DNA from: Pedobacter ureilyticus
GTDB lineage: Bacteria; Bacteroidota; Bacteroidia; Sphingobacteriales; Sphingobacteriaceae
DNA: 64,000 bases
Reading direction: 5' to 3'
Assembly: GCF_005925345.1 (NCBI RefSeq)
Contig: NZ_SSHJ01000007.1
Coordinates: 66,479 to 130,478 of the forward strand
This document shows, in pieces, positions 17,645-25,465 of this stretch. Both the position numbers and the translations under genes were made by a program. Numbering within the stretch: the stretch's first letter is position 1; every line of letters starts with the position of its first letter. The notes under the pieces were generated by a model. It made no database searches. It saw only the letters and a list, made by a program, of their open reading frames with translations, and was not told the origin of the DNA.

Positions 17645-17690
17645 AAACACAAAATTTTGCTCCGTAACGTATCCGTAACGTTTTGTGTTT
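17645..17690. repeat. inverted repeat enclosing two direct repeats
   Basis: The arms AAACACAAAA (17645-17654) and TTTTGTGTTT (17681-17690) are perfect complements. Between them CCGTAACG occurs twice, at 17662-17669 and 17673-17680, 11 bp apart, one helical turn. This looks like a protein-binding or recombination site. The rest of 17415-17793 holds no gene that I can support. Confidence 0.5.
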
Positions 17691-17793
17691 AATAATCTAT
17701 ACCATATTGAGAAATTCGGATAGTGAGTTTTTTTCATTTTCTTTAAGCGTCATTTGCTATAATGTCAGATATTGTAAAGGAAAATCTATTCAA

Positions 17794-18459
17794 ATGCACA
17801 ACATTACATTAATTAGTACGGTTCCATCATGCAGTCGGCAATTGTAATTCAAATGATCTATATGACATTTTATTAGCTATTAAGCAGGATGTAATATTCT
17901 TAGAAATCCCACCTTCACACTCCCCCAAGTATTACATAGAAAGAAGTAAAAGCACATTGGAGACGGAAGCAATTGGTATGTACAACGAAGAGATTAAAAC
18001 AGAAAATGTTCACATAGATCTTGATGATATTCCTCCTAACACTTTTTTTAGAGAATACCAAAATGCAATTGAACAGGTTTTAAATTTAGTCGATATGAAT
18101 AATCAAAGTCCCAAAGCTCTACTTGCCACCAAAAATCACTACACTTCTACCTATGGATTTAGGTTTTTAAACAGTGACTTTTACATCCAACAAAGTGACA
18201 ATGTTAATATTGCAATTGAAAATGAATTGAAAAAACAGAGTATGATAGATCAGATAGAGCCTATCAGCAATGGAAAGAATATAATAATAGGCGTGGGAAT
18301 GAAATGTTAAAAAACATTTATAACTATAGTAAGAAACATAATTTTGACAGGTCTGTATTTTTACTTGGTGCAAGCCATAGGAAATCAATCAAAGTGAAGA
18401 TAGAATCATCTAGGATCTATCAATTACCAAAACTGAATTGGACAATATATGGAGAGTAG
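17794..18459 (+). pseudogene. frameshifted TraB/PrgY-like protein gene
   Basis: The ATG at 17794 gives MHNITLISTV, then the frame shifts near 17825. After the shift it reads VGNCNSNDLYDILLAIKQ and VIFLEIPPSHS, continuing through the long open part to about 18270. A second shift near 18270-18290 restores the end, which reads NEMLKNIYNYSKKHNFDRSV and FLLGASHRKSI before a TAG at 18457-18459. The opening strand, the DVIFLE motif and the VFLLGASHR end resemble TraB/PrgY-type proteins seen as hypotheticals in Bacteroidota. With at least two shifts it is non-functional unless the assembly is wrong. Confidence 0.65.
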
Positions 18460-18505
18460 CTTATCATTGGTACATTCCATAATTTGAATATAATATTTTT
18501 TCAAA

Positions 18506-18568
18506 TTATTGGTCTTCGGAAAGACCTGCCATTTTCAAAATACTTTCAGGAATATTGGTATTAACTAA
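18506..18568 (-). pseudogene. scrap of the conjugation-element gene found at 56369
   Basis: On the minus strand this reads LVNTNIPESILKMAGLSEDQ then stop. The gene at 56369-57025 has LNTNIPESIFKMAGLSNEQ at its C-terminal region, and the DNA also aligns closely. It is therefore a truncated relative of that conjugation-element gene, left between the tRNA region and the metal island. Confidence 0.65.
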
Positions 18569-18663
18569 CCACAACCTGCTTATTAGCGTCCAGAATAACG
18601 ATATTTAGTACAGGGAAACTTTCCCATTCATTTCCTTAAACCCATTTATAAAGGCAAACTTTC

Positions 18664-18705
18664 TATTTAAGTATTTGCTTAAATAATTAAATATATTTAA
18701 CTTTG
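18664..18705 (+). promoter_or_regulatory. promoter with overlapping ArsR/SmtB-type operator
   Basis: TAACTTTG at 18698-18705 fits the Bacteroidota -7 box (TAnnTTTG), with a TTG about 20 bases upstream as the -33 element. The perfect 8-bp inverted repeat TATTTAAG-6 bp-CTTAAATA at 18664-18685 covers the -33 element. The arsR-type gene starts at 18727, so autorepression is the natural reading. Confidence 0.7.
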
Positions 18706-18726
18706 TTCATACATTTAATTTAAAAC

Positions 18727-19107
18727 ATGGAAGATTTAAATACTTGCATCCGGGAAAAGGCGAACCCTATGCAGATCAACGAATGCAGAAAAAAAGTCAC
18801 TGCAAATGAGGAATCTTTCACACAGTTATCGGGTATATTGGCACTTGCTGGAAATGAGGTCAGGTTAAAGATTCTTTACCTACTGGATCAGGAGAGAGAG
18901 CTTTGCCCTTGTGATCTTAGTGATATTTTGGGCATGAGTATCCCGGCAGTTTCACAACACCTGCGAAAAATGAAAGATAGCAATATTATAGAATTCAGGA
19001 AAGAAGGACAAACGATCTTCTACTCGCTTAAAACGGAGAATTTGAAGGTATTGCAGCCTTTTTTCAACATCATTAATCGAATGAACTTAACCCCAAATAC
19101 AGCATGA
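18727..19107 (+). CDS. ArsR/SmtB-family metal-sensing repressor
   Basis: This 126-aa winged-helix protein carries the family pattern LAGNEVRLKILYLLDQERE, then ELCPCDLSDILGMSIPAVSQ, the recognition helix VSQHLRKMKDSNIIEF and a wing ending TIFYSLK. The CPCDL Cys pair sits in the helix used for metal sensing in ArsR and CadC-type sensors. It probably represses its own operon through the overlapping inverted repeat and releases on binding a thiophilic metal. The stop overlaps the next start (ATGA). Confidence 0.92.
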   Translation: MEDLNTCIREKANPMQINECRKKVTANEESFTQLSGILALAGNEVRLKILYLLDQERELCPCDLSDILGMSIPAVSQHLRKMKDSNIIEFRKEGQTIFYSLKTENLKVLQPFFNIINRMNLTPNTA

Positions 19108-19712
19108 GTAAAGCAAAAAAAAATAATAGACTGTTAGGTTCTGGAATACTACTTTCCTTGACCTCATCCCTTTGCTGTCTTGTACCTATCCTGGCTTTAT
19201 TTGGTACTGCGGGCAGTGCGATGTCAATGTTTAGTTGGATTGCTCCTTTAAGGCCCTATTTGCTGGCTGCGACGGCGATTGTATTGGTAGTTGCATTTTA
19301 CCGGGCTTACAGGCCTACAAAAAAAGATGATTGTGGCTGTGCAGAAAAGAAAAGCGGTATGCAATCTAAAACGTTCCTATGGGTCATTACTGTTATTTCG
19401 ATTGGCTTATCTACATTCCCTTACTACGCAGCATACTTTCAAAAGGATGAGCTGAAGCAAATGACAGGCAATGAACAGTATCTCAATCAAACTATATTTC
19501 AGATCAAAGGAATGAGCTGTGCTGCTTGTGAGGGGCATGTCAATCATGCTTTGCAACAACGGAAAGGTGTACAGCATGTCACTACCTCTTTTGAAAAAGG
19601 AGAATCTATTGTGAAGTTTGACAGTACTAAGGTATCCCTGCAACAACTCGCAGCAACAATAGAAAAGGAAACCGGTTATAAAGTAATAAACGTAAATACA
19701 AATGTCAAATAA
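19104..19712 (+). CDS. merTP: MerT-MerP fusion, mercuric-type metal uptake protein
   Basis: Residues 1-120 carry three membrane helices with SSLCCLVPILALFGTAGSA, the vicinal Cys pair of MerT, and a KKDDCGCAEKK loop. Residues about 125-202 are a heavy-metal-associated domain with GMSCAACEGHV (from about residue 136), equal to MerP. Known MerT/MerP pass Hg(II) from periplasm to cytoplasm. Here both are one 202-aa protein. No merA reductase is in the window, so the metal and its fate are uncertain. The gene overlaps arsR by 4 bases and the next gene by 11. Confidence 0.9.
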   Translation: MSKAKKNNRLLGSGILLSLTSSLCCLVPILALFGTAGSAMSMFSWIAPLRPYLLAATAIVLVVAFYRAYRPTKKDDCGCAEKKSGMQSKTFLWVITVISIGLSTFPYYAAYFQKDELKQMTGNEQYLNQTIFQIKGMSCAACEGHVNHALQQRKGVQHVTTSFEKGESIVKFDSTKVSLQQLAATIEKETGYKVINVNTNVK

Positions 19713-19926
19713 TACAGTGATCCTACAATCAATTATTACCTGTCCATTATGTCAGCACAGTAAGGAAGAAACCATGCCCACCGATGCATGTCAGTATTTC
19801 TATGAATGTGAAAATTGTAAAATAAGGTTAAAGCCATTACAGGGAGACTGCTGTGTGTTTTGTAGTTATGGGACTGTGAAATGTCCGCCGATCCAAGAAA
19901 ACAAATCCTGTTGTTCTAACAACTAA
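19702..19926 (+). CDS. small Cys-rich GDCCVFCSYG protein
   Basis: This 74-aa cytoplasmic protein has CPLC, CENC, GDCCVFCSYGTVKCPP and a CC near the end. The paired CxxC knuckles suggest a zinc or heavy-metal site. The GDCCVFCSYG box is strongly conserved in small proteins next to merTP in Bacteroidota, as I recall. It may accept or buffer the metal brought in by MerTP, but this is inference. Its start lies inside the merTP end, so translation is coupled. Confidence 0.8.
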   Translation: MSNNTVILQSIITCPLCQHSKEETMPTDACQYFYECENCKIRLKPLQGDCCVFCSYGTVKCPPIQENKSCCSNN

Positions 19927-19987
19927 ATTATTTGAGGCTTGAAATGCACCGTTTTCACGAAATTATAATTATTGTATATTTGCCGTT

Positions 19988-20308
19988 ATGAAATGGTTCG
20001 TGTGGCTTTTTTCATTTTACGTATTGTTCTTGTCCTGCATTCCGTGTACTGCTGAGGACGATTGCTGCATTGATGAAATCAGTACTACTCAAAGCTCTAA
20101 AAATGAAAGCCAGAATGAACAGCATAAGCCCAGTTGCCGTTGTTCCCCATTCTTTGCTTGCAGCACTTGTCATGGTGTAATTCCTAATTCAGTTGATTTA
20201 CTGTTTTCAAAGCTTACCTTACCTGTCAGCAAGTTGCAATTCTTTTATTCAGAACGGGATCTCCTCGATTTTCCTCTCGCCATCTGGCAACCTCCCAGGT
20301 TAAGTTAA
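19988..20308 (+). CDS. DUF6660-like small secreted Cys-rich protein
   Basis: This 106-aa protein has a signal peptide (about residues 1-22), a Cys-rich middle (DDCCIDE, CRCSPFFACSTC) and the tail AIWQPPRLS. The CSPFxxCxxC block and PP tail fit DUF6660-type proteins of Bacteroidota. A TATATTTG -7-like box at 19975-19982 ends 5 bases before the ATG, so it may have its own near-leaderless transcript. It precedes the TonB receptor gene. Related proteins occur at 30235, 38348 and 52535, each by a metal transport module. Function unknown; periplasmic or surface metal binding is plausible. Confidence 0.75.
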   Translation: MKWFVWLFSFYVLFLSCIPCTAEDDCCIDEISTTQSSKNESQNEQHKPSCRCSPFFACSTCHGVIPNSVDLLFSKLTLPVSKLQFFYSERDLLDFPLAIWQPPRLS

Positions 20309-20366
20309 GCAAATTTCGGCCTTAAGACAGGCCAGTGATATGTTTAATCTCATCTAATTTATTACA

Positions 20367-22550
20367 ATGAAAAAATTGACTGTGCTGCTTGCAGCACTGC
20401 TTTATACTGCTATTGCTTATTCTCAGAATAACACATTTAAGGCTATCATTAAAGATGCCAAAACAAACTCCCCCTTGATCGGTGCCTCTGCGCAGGTGCT
20501 GAGAACTTCAATCGGATCAGCTGCCGATTCAACAGGATCGGTAATTCTTGGTAATGTGCCTTCTGGCAAACAGATTATTGAATTCCGTTTCCTGGGCTAT
20601 GCTACGCGCAGGGATACCCTGGTGTTTCCGCTGGCGCAGGCTTCTCCACTACAGGTTAGCCTGAATCCAGAAGAAGAAGGTGATGACCTGGACGAAGTGG
20701 TGGTTTCTGCTACCCGAAGCAGCCGTACCATAGCCAATATCCCTACACGGGTGGAGGTAATAGCTGGTGAGGAACTGGACGAAAAAGGCAACATGAAGCC
20801 CGGAGATATCCGGATGTTGCTTGCTGAAAGTACCGGTATCCAGACGCAGCAAACCTCTGCAACAAGTGGAAACTCTGCTATCCGCATCCAGGGCTTGGAT
20901 GGTAAATATACCCAGGTGATCCGGGACGGCTTCCCTCTGTACTCCGGTTTTTCCGGAGGATTGGGCTTGTTACAGGTTGCGCCACTTGACTTGCAGCAGG
21001 TGGAAGTGATCAAAGGATCTTCCTCAACCTTATACGGTGGTGGCGCCATAGCGGGCCTAGTGAACCTGGTTTCAAAAAAGCCTACTGAGGAGCGCCAGCT
21101 CAACTTTCTGCTAAACGGAACATCTGCATTAGGGCTGGACGCAAGCGGCTTTTATGCACAGAAATTTGAAAAGATAGGCACAACGGTCTACGCGGCTTAT
21201 AATCACGGTACGGCTTACGATCCGGCAGACATTGGACTGACCGCCATCCCGAAGTTTGACCGTTTCACCCTTAATCCGAAGCTGTTCATTTATTTCAACG
21301 AAAATACCACACTCATCGCAGGTGTAAACGCAACAACTGAAAAGCGGATCGGTGGTGACCTGGAATACATCAAAGGGAATGGCAGTGCAGATCATTCCTA
21401 TTTTGAGGAAAACAAAACAGGCCGTTACAGTACCCAGCTCGAACTGGACCACCGGATAAATGACAAGGCAAAGCTGGTGATTAAAAACAGTGTCAGCTAC
21501 TATGACCGGACCATAGGTCTGCCCAACTATAAGTTCTCCGGTGATCAGGTGTCTACCTATACTGAAGCCAACTACTCCCGCAAGGGAGAAAAAGTAGATT
21601 GGGTGATTGGCGCCAACTTCCTGACCGACAAATTCAATGAAAATCTGGCTACCGGTATTGCCGTGCGTGATTACAATTATACTACCGTTGGTGGATTTGT
21701 TCAGAATACCTTGAATGCTACCGAAAAGGTAACCATTGAATCTGGCATTAGGGGTGATTATCATAATGAGTTCGGTTTCTTCTTCCTGCCAAAGATTTCT
21801 GCTTTATGGAAGATCAATGAACATTTTTCTACCCGTTTAGGTGGTGGCCTGGGCTATAAAGCACCTACTGTATTTACAGAAGATGCGGAACGCATACAAT
21901 TTCGCGGGGTGTTACCACTGAATGTGAAAGGTACGAAAGCAGAGCGGTCATACGGGGCAAATTATGACATCAACTTCCGCACGACACTCTTTGATGATGA
22001 GGTGGGTTTTAGCATCAACCACATGTTTTTCTATACCAGGATCAACAACCCGGTATTACTGACCCCGGCAACTGGCGGGAACTATCAGTATATCCAGCCC
22101 AATGGTAACTTCGATACTAAAGGCATGGAAACCAATGTGAAGCTTACCTACGGGGATTTCAAGCTGTTTGTAGGTTATACTTATGCTGATGTGAACCAGT
22201 ACAGCGGTGGTACAACAACTACTTACCCGCTAGTATCTAAACACCGGCTCAATAATGTTTTGATGTATGAGATAGAGGAAAAATGGAAAGTGGGTGCTGA
22301 GGCTTATTACTTCAGCCGCCAACAGCTAAATGATGGCAGTACCGGTAAAAGCTACTGGACAGCGGGGTTGATGGCTGAACGGATCTGGGAGCGGTTTTCC
22401 ATTTTCGTAAACTTCGAGAATTTTATGAATACCCGTCAAACCAAATTTGGCCCGATTTATTCAGGGCCTATCACCAATCCGGTATTCCAGGATATTTATG
22501 CACCTGTAGATGGTTTTGTTGTGAATGCAGGGCTGAAACTAAAATTCTAA
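20367..22550 (+). CDS. TonB-dependent outer-membrane receptor in metal cluster
   Basis: This 727-aa protein has a signal peptide, a carboxypeptidase-regulatory-like domain (residues about 22-105), a plug domain (DEVVVSATRSSRTIANIP to QVEVIKGSSSTLYGGGAIAG) and a 22-strand-like barrel ending with GLKLKF. It is shorter than SusC and of the CirA/BtuB type. It sits between the DUF6660-like gene and a cation transporter whose ATG overlaps its stop by one base (TAATG), so the two are co-translated. An outer-membrane importer in a mer/CDF cluster suggests uptake of a metal or metal complex. The ligand is unknown. Confidence 0.93.
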   Translation: MKKLTVLLAALLYTAIAYSQNNTFKAIIKDAKTNSPLIGASAQVLRTSIGSAADSTGSVILGNVPSGKQIIEFRFLGYATRRDTLVFPLAQASPLQVSLNPEEEGDDLDEVVVSATRSSRTIANIPTRVEVIAGEELDEKGNMKPGDIRMLLAESTGIQTQQTSATSGNSAIRIQGLDGKYTQVIRDGFPLYSGFSGGLGLLQVAPLDLQQVEVIKGSSSTLYGGGAIAGLVNLVSKKPTEERQLNFLLNGTSALGLDASGFYAQKFEKIGTTVYAAYNHGTAYDPADIGLTAIPKFDRFTLNPKLFIYFNENTTLIAGVNATTEKRIGGDLEYIKGNGSADHSYFEENKTGRYSTQLELDHRINDKAKLVIKNSVSYYDRTIGLPNYKFSGDQVSTYTEANYSRKGEKVDWVIGANFLTDKFNENLATGIAVRDYNYTTVGGFVQNTLNATEKVTIESGIRGDYHNEFGFFFLPKISALWKINEHFSTRLGGGLGYKAPTVFTEDAERIQFRGVLPLNVKGTKAERSYGANYDINFRTTLFDDEVGFSINHMFFYTRINNPVLLTPATGGNYQYIQPNGNFDTKGMETNVKLTYGDFKLFVGYTYADVNQYSGGTTTTYPLVSKHRLNNVLMYEIEEKWKVGAEAYYFSRQQLNDGSTGKSYWTAGLMAERIWERFSIFVNFENFMNTRQTKFGPIYSGPITNPVFQDIYAPVDGFVVNAGLKLKF

Positions 22551-23350
22551 TGATGAAAAATTCAACCTTTCAAATCAAGCGTATGGATTGTTCGGCTGAG
22601 GAACAAATGGTACGCATGAAACTGAGCGATATAGCAGGCATTGAGCGGCTGGACTTCGATCTTGCGAACCGTAAGCTGGAGGTGTATCATTCAGGGAGTA
22701 TTGAGCAAATCGCATCAGCAATACACGAATTGAATCTGAATGATACCTATATTGGTTCGGAAGATGCCGCAAGTGTAATACCTGCTGACAGCAATGACAG
22801 CCACCAGCGGAAATTGCTGTGGTATGTGCTATTGATCAATGCATTCTTTTTCGTACTGGAAATGACCACAGGGTTTATTTCACATTCAATGGGTCTGGTG
22901 GCAGACAGCCTGGATATGCTGGCTGATGCGCTGGTTTATGGCCTCAGCCTGTTTGCCGTTGGTGGCAGCATCATACGCAAAAAGAAGGTTGCCAAAGTGA
23001 GTGGTTACTTTCAGTTCGCGCTTGCAATAATGGGTTTTATGGAGGTGATACGCCGTTTCTTTGGCTATGGTGAAACACCGGAGTTCCGCACCATGATCAT
23101 TATCTCCCTGCTGGCACTGATTGGTAACGCAGCTTCGCTGGTGATCTTACGGCGCACCAAAAGTGATGAAGCGCACATCAAAGCCAGCCAGATCTTTACC
23201 TCAAATGATGTAGTGATCAACATAGGCGTGATGATCGCTGGCGTTCTGGTGTACTTCACAACTTCAAGGCTGCCCGACCTTATTGTGGGAACCATTGTTT
23301 TTGCCATCGTAGTGCGCGGTGCAATGTCGATTATGAAACTTGCGAAATAA
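22550..23350 (+). CDS. cation diffusion facilitator-type transporter with N-terminal HMA-like domain
   Basis: Residues 1-65 form an HMA-like ferredoxin fold with MDCSAEEQMVRMKL, keeping one Cys of the usual pair. Residues about 80-266 hold six membrane helices with SMGLVADSLDMLADALVYGL, the CDF metal-site helix with its DxxxD pattern, and no long C-terminal domain. CDF proteins export divalent cations by proton exchange. It is the last gene of the ArsR-controlled cluster and is followed by a strong hairpin. The metal is not determined. Confidence 0.85.
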   Translation: MMKNSTFQIKRMDCSAEEQMVRMKLSDIAGIERLDFDLANRKLEVYHSGSIEQIASAIHELNLNDTYIGSEDAASVIPADSNDSHQRKLLWYVLLINAFFFVLEMTTGFISHSMGLVADSLDMLADALVYGLSLFAVGGSIIRKKKVAKVSGYFQFALAIMGFMEVIRRFFGYGETPEFRTMIIISLLALIGNAASLVILRRTKSDEAHIKASQIFTSNDVVINIGVMIAGVLVYFTTSRLPDLIVGTIVFAIVVRGAMSIMKLAK

Positions 23351-23360
23351 AACATCCAAT

Positions 23361-23404
23361 TAAAAGCACAAAAGCAAGCGTAACTGCTTGCTTTTGTGCT
23401 TTTA
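23361..23404 (+). terminator. strong rho-independent terminator after the CDF gene
   Basis: A 19-bp perfect stem, beginning TAAAAGCACAAAAGCAAG, encloses a 6-nt loop and ends in a T-rich arm. It closes the operon that starts at 18727 and can also act on the convergent merR remnant. Confidence 0.85.
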
Positions 23405-23456
23405 ATAATTGCTAATGAAAAAACCGATTATTCATGAAATGAAAAATTATCAGTAA

Positions 23457-23845
23457 TCAGGATCGGGCAGTTTTCTTCTGGGCTGGCAGGATTACAGCAG
23501 TCATTACATTTCTTAACCCATTGATCAACTGATTTCGCAAAGCGACCATATCCATAATCTTTGTATCCAGCAGTTGCACTTTTTTATTCATCATTTCGTT
23601 CACATTCCCACATGTGGCTTCCTTCACTTCGATCATTCCCAGCACTTCTGCCGACTCATTCAAAGTGAACCAAAGTTCTTCAGCCGCTTGATGGTCAGAA
23701 GTCTTTCCAGCACTTCATCAGAATACTCTTTGTAATTGTTTTCCCTGCGCTGTTTACGGCCTACCGCAATCAGCCCCTGTTTTTCGTAGAAGCGGACGGT
23801 ATCCCTTGAGAGCCCTGTTTTTGCTACTAATTCACCTATTAACAT
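23457..23845 (-). pseudogene. merR: merR-family regulator gene broken by a one-base frameshift
   Basis: The N-terminal frame (23660-23845) reads MLIGELVAKTGLSRDTVRFY and EKQGLI, a MerR helix-turn-helix, and ends KRLKNFGSL-stop. The -1 frame continues as LNESAEVLGMIEVKEATCG, the normal MerR continuation. Restoring one T in the GGTTCAC near 23670 would give KNFGFTLNESAEVLG and an intact protein of about 129 aa with Cys in the ATCGN position. It is either a real inactivating deletion or a sequencing error. It lies divergent from the ynfA-like gene with a MerR-type operator between. Confidence 0.8.
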
Positions 23846-23870
23846 AAGTTTTTTGTATTTTCTCTTGACA

Positions 23871-23886
23871 GTGGACTATACTCCAC
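23871..23886. promoter_or_regulatory. MerR-type operator between merR and the ynfA-like gene
   Basis: GTGGACTATACTCCAC is an inverted repeat (GTGGA/TCCAC, 6-bp spacer) directly after TTGACA. MerR-family sites lie between promoter elements in this way. It is placed between the divergent merR remnant and the gene at 23926. Confidence 0.6.
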
Positions 23887-23925
23887 GGTTTATATTTGTA
23901 AATATAAAAAAATAGCTTTTATGAT

Positions 23926-24264
23926 ATGGCAATATTAAAATCAGTATACATCTTCCTGCTGGCAGGGATTTGTGAAATTGGCGGTGGCTATCTGGTATGG
24001 CTCTGGCTCAAAGAAGATAAACCTTATTGGTACGGCATTACAGGTGCACTGATCCTGGCTTTGTATGGAGTTGTGGCCACCTGGCAAACCGCAAACTTTG
24101 CCAGAACTTATGCCACCTATGGTGGCTTCTTTATCGTGCTTTCCTTACTCTGGGCATGGAAGATCGATGGCTTTAAACCTGACCGGTATGACATCATTGG
24201 TGCATTAGTCACCCTAATAGGCGTCTGCATCATCTTTTATGTGCCACGTCCAATCCAGCAATAA
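23926..24264 (+). CDS. YnfA/UPF0060-family small membrane protein
   Basis: This 112-aa protein has four membrane helices. The run LAGICEIGGGYLVWLWLKE, then WQTANFARTYATYGGFFIV and the ending RPDRYD-like KPDRYDIIGALVTLIGVCI, are typical of UPF0060. The family is structurally like small multidrug-resistance transporters. It is commonly encoded in metal-resistance islands, and its substrate is unsettled. It is probably controlled by the MerR-type operator upstream and co-transcribed with the lipoprotein gene that follows after 8 bases. Confidence 0.93.
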   Translation: MAILKSVYIFLLAGICEIGGGYLVWLWLKEDKPYWYGITGALILALYGVVATWQTANFARTYATYGGFFIVLSLLWAWKIDGFKPDRYDIIGALVTLIGVCIIFYVPRPIQQ

Positions 24265-24272
24265 GACACAAT

Positions 24273-24713
24273 ATGAAATACATCCTAATCATTCCCTTGC
24301 TGGTGCTTTCCTTTACTGGATGCTGCCAGAACAAGCAAACAAAAAAGACAGCTATGAAAAACACAACAACAGCAGTCACTTGCACAGATGGATGTGGCGA
24401 CAGTTGCGGTAGCGAAAAAACCCTGAGTTGTAAACTGACCAGCCCGGAAATGCAGCAACGTAAAGCAACCGTGATTGCCAGTCTTAAAAAGCAGATCATC
24501 GAAAAGAAAGAACTTAGCAACGGCTACTCCTATAAATTTAAAGGTACAGACAGTATCGTTGATGAACTGGCTGATTTTGTAAAGACCGAAAGGCTATGCT
24601 GCGATTTTTTTGACTTTGAATTAAAGGTTGCAGGGAACGCTTCATCAGCCTGGTTAACCATTACCGGGCCTAACGGTGTTAAGGATTTTATAAAGACTGA
24701 ACTGGAATTTTAG
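24273..24713 (+). CDS. Cys-rich lipoprotein of unknown function
   Basis: A lipobox (LSFTGC, Cys17) directs it to the envelope. A Cys-rich linker (CTDGCGDSCGSEK) is followed by a conserved domain containing KKQIIEKKELSNGYSYKF, then ERLCCDFFDFEL and LTITGPNG. The ERxCCxFF box recurs in small proteins of mercury and arsenic loci, as I recall, and probably binds a soft metal. This 146-aa form has an added lipoprotein leader. It follows the ynfA-like gene directly. Confidence 0.75.
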   Translation: MKYILIIPLLVLSFTGCCQNKQTKKTAMKNTTTAVTCTDGCGDSCGSEKTLSCKLTSPEMQQRKATVIASLKKQIIEKKELSNGYSYKFKGTDSIVDELADFVKTERLCCDFFDFELKVAGNASSAWLTITGPNGVKDFIKTELEF

Positions 24714-24723
24714 CCAGTTCAGT
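24696..24723. terminator. hairpin between convergent genes
   Basis: A perfect 10-bp stem (ACTGAACTGG/CCAGTTCAGT) with an 8-nt loop covers the stop codon of the lipoprotein gene and lies 4 bases from the end of the convergent phosphoesterase gene. No clear T-tract follows on either strand. Confidence 0.5.
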
Positions 24724-24727
24724 CGGC

Positions 24728-25462
24728 TTATCTGGCCTGCCGGAGCATATCTGCGAACTCATTTGGCAGCGGACTATCTTCTATCGCCTTTACAGCCTTC
24801 TCTATATCGTAGTCAAAGCGAATAAATTCAACACCTAAAAGATCACCGTTACCTGTTGCATGAGGTTCTACCGTTAAAAAAACGTAACAGCCTTTGGGAT
24901 TGCCATCTTTAGGTTTGCCTACTGAACCGGTATTAATGATGTGTTTCTTCTTACCCTGACCATCAACGACCACCCTATGATAAGGTTTATGCGAATGGCC
25001 AATGCAAAGTACATCAGCATTCGCCTCCCGCATCAATTCCAATACGTAGGTTTCATCAGTATCGATGAGTACATACTCATCAATGCTCCTGGTACTTCCA
25101 TGTGCAAGGACTATATTCAGTGGCTTCCCATCCAAGAGATATTCTAGGCGAATATGCGCAGGCAGTGTTGAAAGGTACCTTCTTCCAGACCCGTTAATTA
25201 TATGGTAGGCATATTTCTTACCTGGTTCTCTGAGGTTGTCGTCTAAAGTTTTAAGCCCAATAACCTTAGCATCATGGTTTCCGGCAATCGTGGGGATCTT
25301 ACGCCGCTGCATTTCAGCAATGATTTCGTTCGGCCAAACGTTGTATCCCACCAGGTCCCCTAAACAGTAAACCGCATCAACCGGGCGACTGTCAAGGTCT
25401 GCGAGCATTTCCCGGAAAGCGGGCAGGTTGGCATGTATATCGGAGAATAAAGCAATTTTCAT
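24728..25462 (-). CDS. calcineurin-like metallophosphoesterase (second of tandem pair)
   Basis: This 244-aa cytoplasmic enzyme shows the full dimetal motif set: FSDIHANLPA, CLGDLVGYNVWP, AGNHDAK, GHSHKPYH and NTGSVGKPKDGNPKG, typical of the YfcE-like group. It should hydrolyse a phosphodiester or phosphomonoester. It lies 3 bases after its paralogue and at the end of the arsenic operon, in the same direction. The tandem pair differs by an inserted Cys-containing loop in the upstream copy. A role in arsenic metabolism is suggested only by position. Confidence 0.9.
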   Translation of the reverse strand: MKIALFSDIHANLPAFREMLADLDSRPVDAVYCLGDLVGYNVWPNEIIAEMQRRKIPTIAGNHDAKVIGLKTLDDNLREPGKKYAYHIINGSGRRYLSTLPAHIRLEYLLDGKPLNIVLAHGSTRSIDEYVLIDTDETYVLELMREANADVLCIGHSHKPYHRVVVDGQGKKKHIINTGSVGKPKDGNPKGCYVFLTVEPHATGNGDLLGVEFIRFDYDIEKAVKAIEDSPLPNEFADMLRQAR

Positions 25463-25465
25463 AGA

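Noticed and set aside
18727..23350. Annotation as a complete mercury-resistance (mer) operon
   Set aside because: There is MerTP and a broken merR, but no merA or merB. The active regulator is ArsR-type, so Hg resistance by reduction cannot be claimed.
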